DNA of 64,000 nucleotides, taken from contig NZ_JAENHL010000006.1 of NCBI RefSeq assembly GCF_016595235.1, positions 682,001 to 746,000 on the forward strand, given 5' to 3'. The position numbers were made by a program, and so were the translations under genes. Below are positions 44,029 to 52,981 of the stretch, piece by piece; within the stretch, counting starts at the first letter, position 1, and each line of letters begins with the position of its first letter. Source of the DNA: Taklimakanibacter albus. Its GTDB lineage: Bacteria > Pseudomonadota > Alphaproteobacteria > Rhizobiales > Aestuariivirgaceae. Under the pieces are notes generated by a model that saw only the letters and a list, made by a program, of their open reading frames with translations, ran no database searches and was not told the origin of the DNA.

Positions 44029-46275
44029 ATGAAAGATCTCGAGCAAGCCGGAATGAACGCGTCATCGGTCGACATGATGGATCTCCTGCGCGGATTGTGG
44101 CGGCGCAAATGGATGATCCTTCTCATCACTGTGCTCTTCGCCTCGGCGGCCGCCTTCGTCGTGCTGCGCGACAAGCCGACCTACACGGTGGAAGCCCAGC
44201 TTCTGGTCGACAATCTCGAAACTCCCTTCAGCCGCGCGCAGCCTGGGGAAGGGACCGACTCGCGTCCGACCTTCGATGACCGCGATATTCTAAGCCAGGT
44301 TTCGGTGCTGAACTCGCGCGATCTGGGCGATCGCGTGATCAAGGATCTGGGCCTCGCCGGCAAGGGCGAGTTCGATCCGGCGCGCAACGGCATCGGCAAG
44401 ATCAGTCAGATCATGATCGATCTCGGTTTCAAGCCCGATCCGCGGTTGAAGTCGCTCGAGGAGCGCGCCTACGACCGTTACAATTCGCAGCTCAATATCT
44501 ACCAGATCAAGGAATCAAAGGTCATCGTCATCAAATATTCCGCGTTCGATCCCAAGGTCGCCGCGGATGTCGCCAACAAGCTGGCGGAGACTTACGTCGT
44601 TTCGACCCGCGAGATGCAGTCGGAGCCGACCGAGCGAGCCCGCGACTGGCTGGCCGAGCAGATCGAGATCTTGCAGAAAAAGGTCGTGGACTCTGAAGCC
44701 GCGGCCGAAGAGTTCCGCGCCCAGGCCGGACTGCTGAAGGGACCCCAGTCGACGCTCGGCACCCAGGAATTGTCCGAGCTCAACACTCAGATCACATTGG
44801 CGGAAGCGGCGCGCACCGAAGCCCAGGCCAAAGCAAGAGCCATCCGCGAGATGCTCGACAGCAGCGGCTCCGTCGATGTCTCCTCGGACGTGCTGAACTC
44901 CCCCTTCATTCAGCGGCTGCGCGAGCAGCAGATCACTCTGCAGCGAAGCATCGCGGAGCTTTCCGTCACCTATCTGCCGGGACACCCCAAGATGGTCTCG
45001 GTGCGCAACGAGCTCGCCAATGTCGATCAGCAGTTGCGTTCCGAGGCTTTGAAGATCGTCGCCGGTCTCGAGGACCAGGCCCGGACCACGGCGACGCGGG
45101 AAGCGACCCTGCGCGCCAGCCTGAATGCCGCCAAGGCCAAGGCCTCGACCAGCAATCTCGACGACGTGAAGCTCAGAGCGCTCGAACGCGACGCGGCCGC
45201 CAACCGCTCGCTGCTCGAATCCTTCCTGAACCGCTATGCCGATGCGAGCACGCGCCAGGAAGTCACAGCACAGCCGGGCTTCGCTCGTATCATCCAGCGC
45301 GCGGTTCCGCCCACCAATCCGAGCTATCCGCTGAAAGGGCCGACGATCATCCTGGCAATGCTCGCCGGCTTGACCCTGGGCATCGGCCTGGCCTTCCTGG
45401 CCGAGGTGCTGAGAATGGCCGGCGGCAGCCGTCCCATGGCGCCGGCCGAGGCGCGCGAGCCCACTCTTGCGGCACCTCTGGTCTTGCCGGCACCGGTCGA
45501 AGAGGCGCCGGTCGAAATGACGCCCGTTGCGCGTCCGCCACTCCACGCGGTGCCGCCGCAAATGCCGAATTTCGGCAACGCGCCGCCTGGCAATCAGGCG
45601 ATCCTGAGCGAGATTCCGGAAACGCCGGATCTCGGCAAAGCGTCGGCACATGCCCATCAGCCCTTGCACGATCCTTCCGGAAGTTATGCGATCGCCGCCG
45701 GCCGGATCGTCACCTGGCTCAACAATATCCGCCAGTCGCTGGGCGTGCAGAAGCTCGCCATCACGGCCATTGGTGAAACCGGACCCGACAGCGCCACCGC
45801 CGCCGTCGCTTTGGCCCGCATCGTCGCGACCCAGGGCATCGGCACGCTGGTGATCGACGCCGACGAAACGCGCCCGTCCATCCATACGATTTGCGGTATC
45901 GAGGCCGGCAAGGGCCTGTCCGACATATTGCTGGACGAGGCGACGATCGAAGCCGCCGTTCAGCGCGATACGGGCTCGCTCGCCCATATTCTGCGGGCGG
46001 GAACGCGGGCAGGCGAGCTTGCCGAAGCGGCGTCAGGTCCGCGCTTCGATACCCTGATCGAAGCCTTCGCCCAGATCTATCCGGTGATCATCATCCATTG
46101 CGGCGGGCAGTCGACGTCCGCCCCGATGCTGGTCCGCAAGTGTCACGCGGCCTTGCTGATGGCGCCCGGGACCCGCATCCTCGATGCCGCGCGCACGATC
46201 GAGTCCTGGCGCCAGTCGGGATTGCGGGCGGTGCAGTTCGTGCGTATCGGCCAGCCCGTTCGCCGCGCCGCCTGA
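44029..46275 (+). CDS. Polysaccharide copolymerase (Wzc/GumC-like) with degenerate kinase domain
   Basis: The 748-residue inner-membrane protein controls chain length and links export to the Wza-like channel. It has a Wzz domain between two helices (about 29-48 and 441-462), a long coiled-coil periplasmic part, the PxxP-like PTNPSYPLKGP before TM2, and a cytoplasmic BY-kinase-like domain (about 560-745). In that domain the P-loop position reads GETGPDSATA with no lysine, while the Walker A' Asp pair (VIDADETRPS) remains. There is no Tyr cluster at the C-terminus (ending IGQPVRRAA). Kinase activity is therefore doubtful. Start 44029 or 44053. Confidence 0.88.
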   Translation: MKDLEQAGMNASSVDMMDLLRGLWRRKWMILLITVLFASAAAFVVLRDKPTYTVEAQLLVDNLETPFSRAQPGEGTDSRPTFDDRDILSQVSVLNSRDLGDRVIKDLGLAGKGEFDPARNGIGKISQIMIDLGFKPDPRLKSLEERAYDRYNSQLNIYQIKESKVIVIKYSAFDPKVAADVANKLAETYVVSTREMQSEPTERARDWLAEQIEILQKKVVDSEAAAEEFRAQAGLLKGPQSTLGTQELSELNTQITLAEAARTEAQAKARAIREMLDSSGSVDVSSDVLNSPFIQRLREQQITLQRSIAELSVTYLPGHPKMVSVRNELANVDQQLRSEALKIVAGLEDQARTTATREATLRASLNAAKAKASTSNLDDVKLRALERDAAANRSLLESFLNRYADASTRQEVTAQPGFARIIQRAVPPTNPSYPLKGPTIILAMLAGLTLGIGLAFLAEVLRMAGGSRPMAPAEAREPTLAAPLVLPAPVEEAPVEMTPVARPPLHAVPPQMPNFGNAPPGNQAILSEIPETPDLGKASAHAHQPLHDPSGSYAIAAGRIVTWLNNIRQSLGVQKLAITAIGETGPDSATAAVALARIVATQGIGTLVIDADETRPSIHTICGIEAGKGLSDILLDEATIEAAVQRDTGSLAHILRAGTRAGELAEAASGPRFDTLIEAFAQIYPVIIIHCGGQSTSAPMLVRKCHAALLMAPGTRILDAARTIESWRQSGLRAVQFVRIGQPVRRAA

Positions 46276-46276
46276 T

Positions 46277-47491
46277 TCAGGCGGCTTGTCCGAACAGGGT
46301 CCGCCGCGCCGCGAGCACGGCGTTCCAGAGAAATGGTGTGCGTTTGACGCCACGCTTCACTGCGAGGCGCGCTATGCGCGTCAGCGCCCAGCCATAACCG
46401 CGCAGGGTGAGCCCGCGCATGGCGTGATGGAGGCGGACTTCCTCATCCGCCCAGGCGAGCTTGTAGTCGAAGCTGCCGGAGGAGAAGTCGAAGAAGGTCA
46501 GCCCCATGCCGCAGCAGGTTTCGATGGTACGGCGCAACAGCGCGTCACCCGGCGAGTAGCGCCGCAGTCTCGGCGAGCCCAGCGACGAGATGAGGGCCCA
46601 GAACCCGCCGCCATGGAGGCCGCCGAGCGCCACCGCCTCCAGCTCGCCGTCGGCCGTCATGTAGCAGGGCAGGAGCACCGGCTGCATGTGATCGGGCAGA
46701 TCGATGAGGTGATGCACGAACTGCCGCTCATGCTCGTTGAAGACGCCGTGGATGCCGCTTTCGGCAAGGCGGTCGCGCTGCTGCTCGAACATCTGCTCGA
46801 TCAGCCGATGCGCATGGTCGCGATCGCGCGGCAGCCCGACCTCGATCTTTGCCGCCTTGTTGAGCTTGGCGTCGCGCTTGCGGTTGCCGCGCCGCGTTTC
46901 GCCGGAGCGCTTGCGCCCATAGACTTTTTCATAATCGCCATCGAGCCGCAGCAGGTAGGAACAGTTCGGGCCGGCGAGGGTGAACCAGCTGGTGAGCGGG
47001 TGTGCGCTGCCTTCCCATTGGGCGGGCATCTCCGCGAGATCGATGGCGTCGACCTCTTTCAGTTCCGAGAAGATGGCCCAGCCTTGCGTGGCGAACCAGG
47101 AAGCGGCGTCGCGCAGGAAGGCGCGGTCATAGAGGCCGTAGCCATATGTCATCTGCTGGCCGCCCATCCATTCGAGGACGCGGCAGCCTTGGCGCCTGCG
47201 CACGCAGAAGGGCAGGATGAACAGGAGGGCGCCGGACGGATCGCGCCCGGTGACGATCAACGGCGTGGCATTTTGGGCGGCGCCCGCGGTTGCGAGCCAG
47301 GCGCTGCACCACTGATAGGTCTGGAAGAAGGTGCCGGCCGCTTGATCCTGAAAGCGCAGCCACTCCGTTTCCAGAGCCCGAACATCGCGGGTCGAATTGA
47401 TCTCGACACGGAACATCGACGGCCTCGCCGCCGCCGGGGCAGGGACCCGGCGCGCTTTATCCCCGAAAGGAGCGAGGGACGCTATGTTCAA
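46277..47491 (-). CDS. CelD/BcsL-like FemAB-type acyltransferase
   Basis: The 404-residue protein belongs to the GNAT_6 group described as acetyltransferases in cellulose biosynthesis. Features are TFFQTYQWCSAWLATAG near the N-terminus, RKRSGETRRGNRKRDAKL in the middle, and YSPGDALLRRTIETCCGMGLTFFDFSSGSFDYKLAWADEE near the end. It could acylate the exopolysaccharide or its precursor. A TTG start at 47491 is preferred because AGGAG lies 6 bases upstream; ATG 47416 with GAGG is the alternative. Its stop lies one base from the end of the convergent Wzc-like gene. Confidence 0.82.
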   Translation of the reverse strand: MNIASLAPFGDKARRVPAPAAARPSMFRVEINSTRDVRALETEWLRFQDQAAGTFFQTYQWCSAWLATAGAAQNATPLIVTGRDPSGALLFILPFCVRRRQGCRVLEWMGGQQMTYGYGLYDRAFLRDAASWFATQGWAIFSELKEVDAIDLAEMPAQWEGSAHPLTSWFTLAGPNCSYLLRLDGDYEKVYGRKRSGETRRGNRKRDAKLNKAAKIEVGLPRDRDHAHRLIEQMFEQQRDRLAESGIHGVFNEHERQFVHHLIDLPDHMQPVLLPCYMTADGELEAVALGGLHGGGFWALISSLGSPRLRRYSPGDALLRRTIETCCGMGLTFFDFSSGSFDYKLAWADEEVRLHHAMRGLTLRGYGWALTRIARLAVKRGVKRTPFLWNAVLAARRTLFGQAA

Positions 47492-47599
47492 ACGGAACTC
47501 CTGTTGGTGCGAATTTTGCCTTACGGCTAGCAAATGTTCGTCAAGTTTTGGCTGATAGTTCTGTAGTCACGAGAAATTGTAGCCGTTGTTCCCTGGGTA

Positions 47600-48658
47600 A
47601 TGCCGTTGTCCGCCGCTCTGAAAACAAGTCTTGATGTCCTGTATTATTCTGGAGCATCGCGCGCCTTGCGTTCAGCATTGGGAGGCATGGGTGCAATATT
47701 CATGCTGCATCATGTGCGCCCGACAGCAGTCGCCCGCCATGGTTTCGCCCCCAATTCCGGCCTCGAAATCACCCCAGCTTTCCTCGACATGGTTATCGCC
47801 CATGTCGTTAAGGAAGGGTATGAACTCGTCTCGCTGACGGAGGCCGCCGCACGCCTCAGTGGTGAGGCGCCGGCCGAGCGGCCCTTCGCGGTATTCACCC
47901 TGGATGACGGCTATGAGGACAATTTCGTTCATGCCTGGCCGGTCTTCCGGCGCCATGGCTGTCCGTTCACCATCTTCGTCGCCCCCAAGATCATCGATGG
48001 AACCTGTGAGCTCTGGTGGCGCGGCCTCGAAGCTGTCATTGCCGGCGCTCTCCAGGTCTCAGGCGTTCTCGACGGCAGCGGTTTCGAGCTCGACACCCGC
48101 AGCGATGCCAGCAAGCAGGCCGCCTTCAAACGCCTCTATTGGCCGGTCAGAAATATGGAAGAGCACCGGCAGCGCGAATGGATCAGGCAGTTCTGTACCC
48201 ATCATGGCGTCGATCTCGACGTGCAGTGCCGCAGCGAGGCGATGACCTGGGACGACGTCCGCAAGATCGCGGCGGATCCGCTCTGCACGATCGGCGCACA
48301 CACGATCAATCATTTCGCCGTGGCCCGGCTACCGGCCGATGAGGCGCTGGCCGAAGCCACCTTGTCGCGCAGCCGCATCGCCGACGAAATCGGCCGGGTG
48401 CCGGAAGTCTTCGCCTATCCTTATGGCGATCCGGGCTCGGCGGGCCCCCGCGACTTCGACCTCATCCGCGAGGCGGGCTTCGCCGCCGCGGTCACCACCC
48501 GCAAGGGCCTGATCTTCCCGGCCCACAAGGATCATCTGACCGCTCTGCCGCGGTTATCCCTCAATGGCGGGTACCAGAAGCTGCGCTATGTCGACGTGCT
48601 CCTGTCGGGCAGCGCCTTTGCGCTGTGGAACGGCTTCAAGCGGGTTGCGGTCGCCTGA
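47600..48658 (+). CDS. Polysaccharide deacetylase (NodB domain)
   Basis: The 352-residue protein has the NodB motifs: FTLDDGYEDN (catalytic and metal Asp at 102-103), the metal histidines in IGAHTINH, and AYPYGDPGS. It removes N- or O-acyl groups from a glycan. There is no clear signal peptide, so it may work on cytoplasmic lipid-linked precursors or be anchored by its N-terminus. In this place it would deacetylate the exopolysaccharide made by the neighbouring genes. Its stop lies 24 bases before the MarR-GNAT gene. Confidence 0.88.
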   Translation: MPLSAALKTSLDVLYYSGASRALRSALGGMGAIFMLHHVRPTAVARHGFAPNSGLEITPAFLDMVIAHVVKEGYELVSLTEAAARLSGEAPAERPFAVFTLDDGYEDNFVHAWPVFRRHGCPFTIFVAPKIIDGTCELWWRGLEAVIAGALQVSGVLDGSGFELDTRSDASKQAAFKRLYWPVRNMEEHRQREWIRQFCTHHGVDLDVQCRSEAMTWDDVRKIAADPLCTIGAHTINHFAVARLPADEALAEATLSRSRIADEIGRVPEVFAYPYGDPGSAGPRDFDLIREAGFAAAVTTRKGLIFPAHKDHLTALPRLSLNGGYQKLRYVDVLLSGSAFALWNGFKRVAVA

Positions 48659-48661
48659 TAG

Positions 48662-48682
48662 ATAGTTGACAAAGTCAACTAT
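48662..48682 (+). promoter_or_regulatory. Perfect 21-bp palindrome abutting the MarR-GNAT start, likely autoregulatory operator
   Basis: ATAGTTGAC (48662-48670), AAA, GTCAACTAT (48674-48682) is a perfect inverted repeat with 9-bp arms, the form and size expected for a MarR dimer. It also contains TTGACA, a -35 match. The next base is the ATG of the MarR-GNAT gene, leaving no room for a ribosome-binding site there. Confidence 0.75.
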
Positions 48683-49615
48683 ATGCACCACTCTGTGTCC
48701 ATGCAGGACGCAGTCACCGCGGTGCGGCGCTTCAACCGCAATTACACGAAATGGACAGGGCTTCTCGACGAGCATCTCCATGCCAGCCGCTTTGGCCTGA
48801 CCGAGGCGCGCATTCTCTACGAGCTCGCCCAGCACAAGGAGATCACCGCCAGCGACCTGATTGCCGGGCTGGGCGTCGATGCCGGCTATTTGAGCCGTAT
48901 TCTCAAGGACTTCGCCAGATCGGGTTACATCACGCGTGAACGCTCGGCGGCGGATGGACGGCAGATCAATCTGGCCTTGTCCGAGAAAGGCGAGGCGACA
49001 TTCCGGCCGCTCAATGAGGCAAGCGCCGCAGCCGTCGGCCGCCAGCTTGAAGGCCTGTCTTCCGTCGACCGGGAGCGGCTCATCCAGGCCATGGCGGTCA
49101 TCGAGGAGGTGCTCGGCCAGGAAGCGAAACACCGAGAGCCGGCCATCCTGCGTCCGCCGACGGTTGGCGACTTCGGCTGGATCATCCATCGCCACGGCGC
49201 GCTCTACGGACAGGAATATGGCTGGAACGAAGACTTCGAGGCGCTGGTCGCCGAGATCGTCGCGAAGTTCATCCGGGAGTTCAAGCCGGCACGTGAATTC
49301 TGCCGTGTGGCCGACAAGGACGGGCGGGTGGTGGGATCGGTCTTCGTTGTCGAGGCCGATGCCGAGACCGCCAAATTGCGCCTTCTCTATGTGGAGCCCG
49401 ACACGCGCGGCGAAGGCCTCGGACGGCGGCTGGTGGAAGAGGCGCTGAATTTCGCCCGGGCAGCGGGCTACCGCCGCATGACCTTATGGACGAATGACCT
49501 GCTCGCGGCGGCGCGGCACATTTACGAAAAAGCCGGCTTCCGCTTGGTCAGCGAAGAGCCGCATGAAAGCTTCGGCCACAAACTCGTCGGCCAATATTGG
49601 GAACTCGATCTTTAG
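48683..49615 (+). CDS. MarR-type regulator fused to a GNAT acetyltransferase
   Basis: The 310-residue protein joins a MarR winged-helix domain (about 1-145; recognition region ITASDLIAGLGVDAGYLSRILKDFARSGYITRE) to a GNAT domain (about 155-310; KLRLLYVEPDTRGEGLGRRLVEEAL, with RGEGLG as the acetyl-CoA loop, and ARHIYEKAGFRLVSEEPHESFGHKL). Such fusions are common in proteobacteria and may sense or modify a small amine. A palindromic site directly before the ATG suggests autorepression. If TTGACA within it is the -35, transcription would start near or after 48700 and ATG 48701 would be the real start. Confidence 0.9.
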   Translation: MHHSVSMQDAVTAVRRFNRNYTKWTGLLDEHLHASRFGLTEARILYELAQHKEITASDLIAGLGVDAGYLSRILKDFARSGYITRERSAADGRQINLALSEKGEATFRPLNEASAAAVGRQLEGLSSVDRERLIQAMAVIEEVLGQEAKHREPAILRPPTVGDFGWIIHRHGALYGQEYGWNEDFEALVAEIVAKFIREFKPAREFCRVADKDGRVVGSVFVVEADAETAKLRLLYVEPDTRGEGLGRRLVEEALNFARAAGYRRMTLWTNDLLAAARHIYEKAGFRLVSEEPHESFGHKLVGQYWELDL

Positions 49616-49634
49616 GCTCTTTGGGCCGATGCGG

Positions 49635-49838
49635 CTAAGCCGGCCGTGACATCCAGCGGATGATGATCATCACCACCGGCAGCCAGCCGATGCCGGCAAG
49701 GACGAAGAAGCCGATCTCGAGCGGCAGCGGCAGGCCCACCGCCACCATGCCGCCGATCGCCATGGCGATAAGGCAATAGACGATGAGGAAGGTCACGATG
49801 GCGACCATGCCGATGAACTTGCGCTGCCTGAGGGTCAT
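49635..49838 (-). CDS. DUF2842 small membrane protein
   Basis: The 67-residue protein has two hydrophobic helices (MVAIVTFLIVYCLIAMAIGG and the region VFFVLAGIGWLPVV-like near the end) and finishes with IIIRWMSRPA, the DUF2842 pattern found in alphaproteobacteria. Function unknown. The start at 49838 matches the family; a longer frame to 49874 is rejected. It is divergent from ctaA, a common pairing in Hyphomicrobiales that hints at a link with cytochrome oxidase biogenesis. Confidence 0.82.
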   Translation of the reverse strand: MTLRQRKFIGMVAIVTFLIVYCLIAMAIGGMVAVGLPLPLEIGFFVLAGIGWLPVVMIIIRWMSRPA

Positions 49839-49930
49839 GCCGAATGACCTATTCGGCCCGCGCGCCGGGCGCAAGGTCCTGCGGCGTTTGGAGCCTTGAG
49901 GGCGAGGGCCCCCGGCGCTATCCCGCTCCC

Positions 49931-50989
49931 ATGATCGAGATGACCGAGCGCCAGCGCAGGGCGCGCCCCTATATCCGCGCCTGGCTATGGTTCGCCGCTT
50001 TCCTGGTGTTCATCATGGTGATCGTCGGCGGCGCCACGCGGCTCACCGATTCCGGCCTGTCGATCACCGAATGGCAGCCCTTGCTCGGCGCCATTCCGCC
50101 GCTCACCGAGGCCGATTGGCTGGCGGCCTTCGAGAAATACAAGCTCATCCCCCAATACAGCCTCGTCAATCATGGCATGTCGCTCGAGGAGTTCAAATTC
50201 ATCTATTGGTGGGAATGGGCGCATCGCTTTCTCGGACGCTTCATCGGTCTTGTGATGATCGTGCCGTTCCTGTTTTTCTGGGCGACGCGCCGCATCGAGC
50301 CGCGCCTGACGCCGCGCCTCGTGACGCTCATCCTCCTCGGCGGGCTGCAGGGCGCGCTCGGCTGGTACATGGTGAAGTCCGGGCTCGTCGACCGGGTCGA
50401 TGTGAGCCAATACCGTCTCGCCGCCCATCTCACCCTTGCCACCGTGATCCTGGGCGCCATCGTGTGGACGGCGCTGGGCGTCGGCCACACGCCGCGCCAT
50501 CCGCCACAGGACAGAAGAGGCTGGGCCGCATTCGGCCTGGCGGCGCTGATCCTGCTGCAGGTCGCCGCCGGCGGCTTCGTCGCCGGCCTCGATGCCGGCA
50601 TGGGCTACAATACCTGGCCTTTGATGGATGGCCAGTGGATGCCCAAGGGCCTTCTGATCATGCAGCCCGTGTGGCGCAACTTTTTCGAGAACGCCATGAC
50701 GGTGCAGTTCGATCACCGCCTCATCGCCTATGTCGTGGCGCTGTGTGCGGCGCTTTATGCCTGGCGGGTGCAGAGCAAGGCGGCCTATGCCGTGCTCATC
50801 GCCGTTCTGCTGCAGGTCGGCCTCGGCATCTGGACGCTTCTGGCGCAGGTGCCTTTGCATCTGGGGCTTGCCCACCAAGGCGGCGCGATGATCGTCTTCG
50901 CCTCCGCCATCTGGGTGATGCATGAAGCCCTCTCACCAGCGCGTGATCAGGAAAAGTGGACGCCGGTTTTCCGTCCGATCACGCGCTAA
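49931..50989 (+). CDS. ctaA: Heme A synthase
   Basis: The 352-residue inner-membrane enzyme oxidises heme O to heme A for aa3-type oxidases. It has eight helices and the four conserved histidine sites: WWEWAHRFLGR, YRLAAHLTLA, VQFDHRLIAY and LGLAHQGGA. The N-terminal GGATRLTDSGLSITEWQP is the type 2 CtaA (alphaproteobacterial/mitochondrial Cox15) signature. ATG 49931 (MIEMTERQRR) is chosen; the longer frame from 49844 is not supported. Followed by a strong inverted repeat. Confidence 0.95.
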   Translation: MIEMTERQRRARPYIRAWLWFAAFLVFIMVIVGGATRLTDSGLSITEWQPLLGAIPPLTEADWLAAFEKYKLIPQYSLVNHGMSLEEFKFIYWWEWAHRFLGRFIGLVMIVPFLFFWATRRIEPRLTPRLVTLILLGGLQGALGWYMVKSGLVDRVDVSQYRLAAHLTLATVILGAIVWTALGVGHTPRHPPQDRRGWAAFGLAALILLQVAAGGFVAGLDAGMGYNTWPLMDGQWMPKGLLIMQPVWRNFFENAMTVQFDHRLIAYVVALCAALYAWRVQSKAAYAVLIAVLLQVGLGIWTLLAQVPLHLGLAHQGGAMIVFASAIWVMHEALSPARDQEKWTPVFRPITR

Positions 50990-51000
50990 CCCAAGACTTC

Positions 51001-51048
51001 GATCACGTTTATCACTTCAGGCCATTAAGGCCTGAAGTGATCGTGATC
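51001..51048. terminator. Long inverted repeat between ctaA and metY, bidirectional terminator-like
   Basis: ATCACTTCAGGCC (51011-51023) pairs perfectly with GGCCTGAAGTGAT (51029-51041) around ATTAA; outside it GATCACG (51001-51007) pairs with CGTGATC (51042-51048), leaving a 3-T bulge. The 20-bp stem stands between two convergent genes. There is no T-run on either side, so it may stop transcription through Rho or be a repeat element. Confidence 0.6.
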
Positions 51049-51073
51049 CAGCTGTAAGAGGGTTTCAGCTTAG

Positions 51074-52351
51074 TCAGGAAAGCGCCTGATCGAGATCGGC
51101 GATGATGTCCTCGACATCTTCGATGCCGATCGACAGGCGTACCACATCGGGTCCGGCACCGGCCTGTTTCAGCTGATCGGGCGACAGCTGACTGTGCGTC
51201 GTCGAGGCCGGATGGATGATGAGCGAACGCGTGTCGCCGAGATTGGCGAGATGTGAGAAAAGCTTCGTGCTCGACACCGCCTTCACACCTGCTTCATAGC
51301 CGCCCTTCAAGCCGAAGGTGAAGATCGAGCCGGCACCCTTGGGGCAATATCTCTTGGCGAGCTCATGATGCTTATGACCGGGGAGGCCGGCATAATTCAC
51401 CCACGAGACCTGCGGATGGGTGCTCAGCCATTTGGCGACGGCGAGTGCATTGTCGCAATGCTTGCGCATGCGCAATGACAAGGTCTCCATGCCGGTCAGG
51501 ATGAGGAAGGAATTGAGCGGCGCGATGGCGGGACCGAGATCGCGCAGGCCCAGTACCCGGCAGGCGATGGCGAAAGCGATATTGCCGAAGGTCTCGTGCA
51601 GCTTGAGGCCATGATAGGAGTCGTTGGGCTCGGTGAGCAGCGGATAACGGCCGCTTCTCGACCAGTCGAAATTGCCGCCATCGACGATGACGCCGCCCAT
51701 CGAATTGCCGTGACCGCCCATGAACTTGGTCAGCGAATGCACGATGATATTGGCACCGTGATCAAAAGGCTTGCACAGATAGGGTGTCGCCAGGGTGTTG
51801 TCGACGATCAGCGGCACACCGGCTTTCTGGGCGATCTTGGCGATTGCCGCGATGTCGGTGATGAGGCCGCCCGGATTGGCGATCGACTCGATGAAGATCG
51901 CCTTGGTCTTGGGCGACAGCGCCTTTTCGATCGAGGCGAGATTATCGGCATCCGCCCACACCACATGCCAGCCGAAGGACTTGAAGGAATGGGCGAACTG
52001 GTTGATCGACCCGCCATAGAGCTGGCGCACCGCGACGAATTCATCACCCGGCTGCATCATGGCGTGGAAGATGAGCATCTGCGCCGCATGGCCGGAGGCG
52101 ACGGCGAGCGCCGCGGTGCCGCCCTCGAGGGCCGCGACCTTGGATTCGAGCACGGCCTGCGTCGGATTCATGATCCGCGTATAGATGTTGCCGAAGGCTC
52201 TGAGCGCGAACAGATCGGCGGCGTGTTTCACGTCTTCGAACACATAAGCCGTCGTCTGATAGATGGGGGTCGCGCGCGCGCCCGTCGCCGGGTCGGGCTG
52301 CGCTCCCGCATGAATGGCGAGAGTATCAAAGCCCGGTGTCTTGTCGGTCAT
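51074..52351 (-). CDS. metY: O-acetylhomoserine aminocarboxypropyltransferase (sulfhydrylase)
   Basis: This 425-residue PLP enzyme makes homocysteine from O-acetylhomoserine and sulfide. Marks of the Cys/Met metabolism family are TPIYQTTAYVFEDVKHAADLF near the start, RIMNPTQAVLESKVAALEGGTAALAVASGHAA, and the PLP-lysine region IIVHSLTKFMGGHGNSMGGVI; the long insert and the ending GIEDVEDIIADLDQAL are typical of the sulfhydrylase type. A second ATG 3 bases upstream exists; 51074-52351 gives 6-base spacing to AGGAG. The gene stands alone. Confidence 0.94.
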   Translation of the reverse strand: MTDKTPGFDTLAIHAGAQPDPATGARATPIYQTTAYVFEDVKHAADLFALRAFGNIYTRIMNPTQAVLESKVAALEGGTAALAVASGHAAQMLIFHAMMQPGDEFVAVRQLYGGSINQFAHSFKSFGWHVVWADADNLASIEKALSPKTKAIFIESIANPGGLITDIAAIAKIAQKAGVPLIVDNTLATPYLCKPFDHGANIIVHSLTKFMGGHGNSMGGVIVDGGNFDWSRSGRYPLLTEPNDSYHGLKLHETFGNIAFAIACRVLGLRDLGPAIAPLNSFLILTGMETLSLRMRKHCDNALAVAKWLSTHPQVSWVNYAGLPGHKHHELAKRYCPKGAGSIFTFGLKGGYEAGVKAVSSTKLFSHLANLGDTRSLIIHPASTTHSQLSPDQLKQAGAGPDVVRLSIGIEDVEDIIADLDQALS

Positions 52352-52663
52352 CATGGTCTCCTGTGAAGCTCCAGGGCCGGCAAGTTAGCCGAGTGACGCG
52401 GGCGCCACAATGTTTATGGATTACCTCGATTTAACTGGTGGGCCTCAGGCTTCGGGACTAGCGTTTCACCATCCGGTCGATGACTCGGATGAGGTGAAAA
52501 CAGCACAAAAGGAAAGAGCGGGGGGCGCCCAAAACCACCCGTACAAAGTGGCTCTCATCGAGCCGCCATGAGTAGTTGTGCGCGACAGGCAGGCCCGCTT
52601 TCCACCGCCTCGGCTCTTGTTGCGTTCGCCCCTGAACCAACATCATTTCATTGGAGACCAGCC
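52352..52663 (+). promoter_or_regulatory. Intergenic region with a hairpin, upstream of twin small secreted proteins
   Basis: This 312-base stretch has no gene I can support. It contains an imperfect hairpin, TTTCACC-ATCCG (52464-52475) with CGGAT-GA-GGTGAAA (52486-52499), and the ribosome-binding site of the gene at 52664 (GGAGACC). A reverse-strand frame over 52458-52718 overlaps that gene and is not convincing. Confidence 0.35.
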
Positions 52664-52939
52664 ATGAGAGCCCATCTTCTCGTTGCGGCGACGCTTGCGC
52701 TCGCGGCGACCGTGACATCGGCGAATGCCCTGAGCATCGTCAACACCGACAAAGCCAACCACGCCATCATGGCGACGCCCAACGGCGGCAAGACGCATGA
52801 ATTCGTCATCAAGGCGCGGCATACCGGCCACATAAGCTGCACCAAAGGCTGCGAGCTGCAACTCGGCGTGGCCAAGACGCATTTCGACGGCAAGGTCCAC
52901 AAGATCTGGATCAAGGGCGGCAAATTCGTCTCGGCCTGA
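52664..52939 (+). CDS. Small secreted protein, twin 1
   Basis: The 91-residue product has a signal peptide (MRAHLLVAATLALAATVTSANA) and a mature part of about 69 residues: LSIVNTDKANHAIMATPNGGKTHEF, then HISCTKGCELQLG with a C-x3-C pair, and KIWIKGGKFVSA. The pair could form a disulfide or bind a metal. The next gene encodes a paralog with the same pattern. No family is known to me; the location 42 bases upstream of twin 2 implies one transcript. Confidence 0.75.
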   Translation: MRAHLLVAATLALAATVTSANALSIVNTDKANHAIMATPNGGKTHEFVIKARHTGHISCTKGCELQLGVAKTHFDGKVHKIWIKGGKFVSA

Positions 52940-52981
52940 CATCGATCCAACATCACTGCATCATCAAAAAGGAGTTGTGAC

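Noticed and set aside
44515-45987. 490-residue reverse open frame over the Wzc-like gene
   Set aside because: Antisense shadow in GC-rich DNA; no ribosome-binding site or recognisable domain.
52458-52718. 86-residue reverse open frame before the twin secreted proteins
   Set aside because: It overlaps the start of a gene with a clear signal peptide and has no ribosome-binding site or domain of its own.
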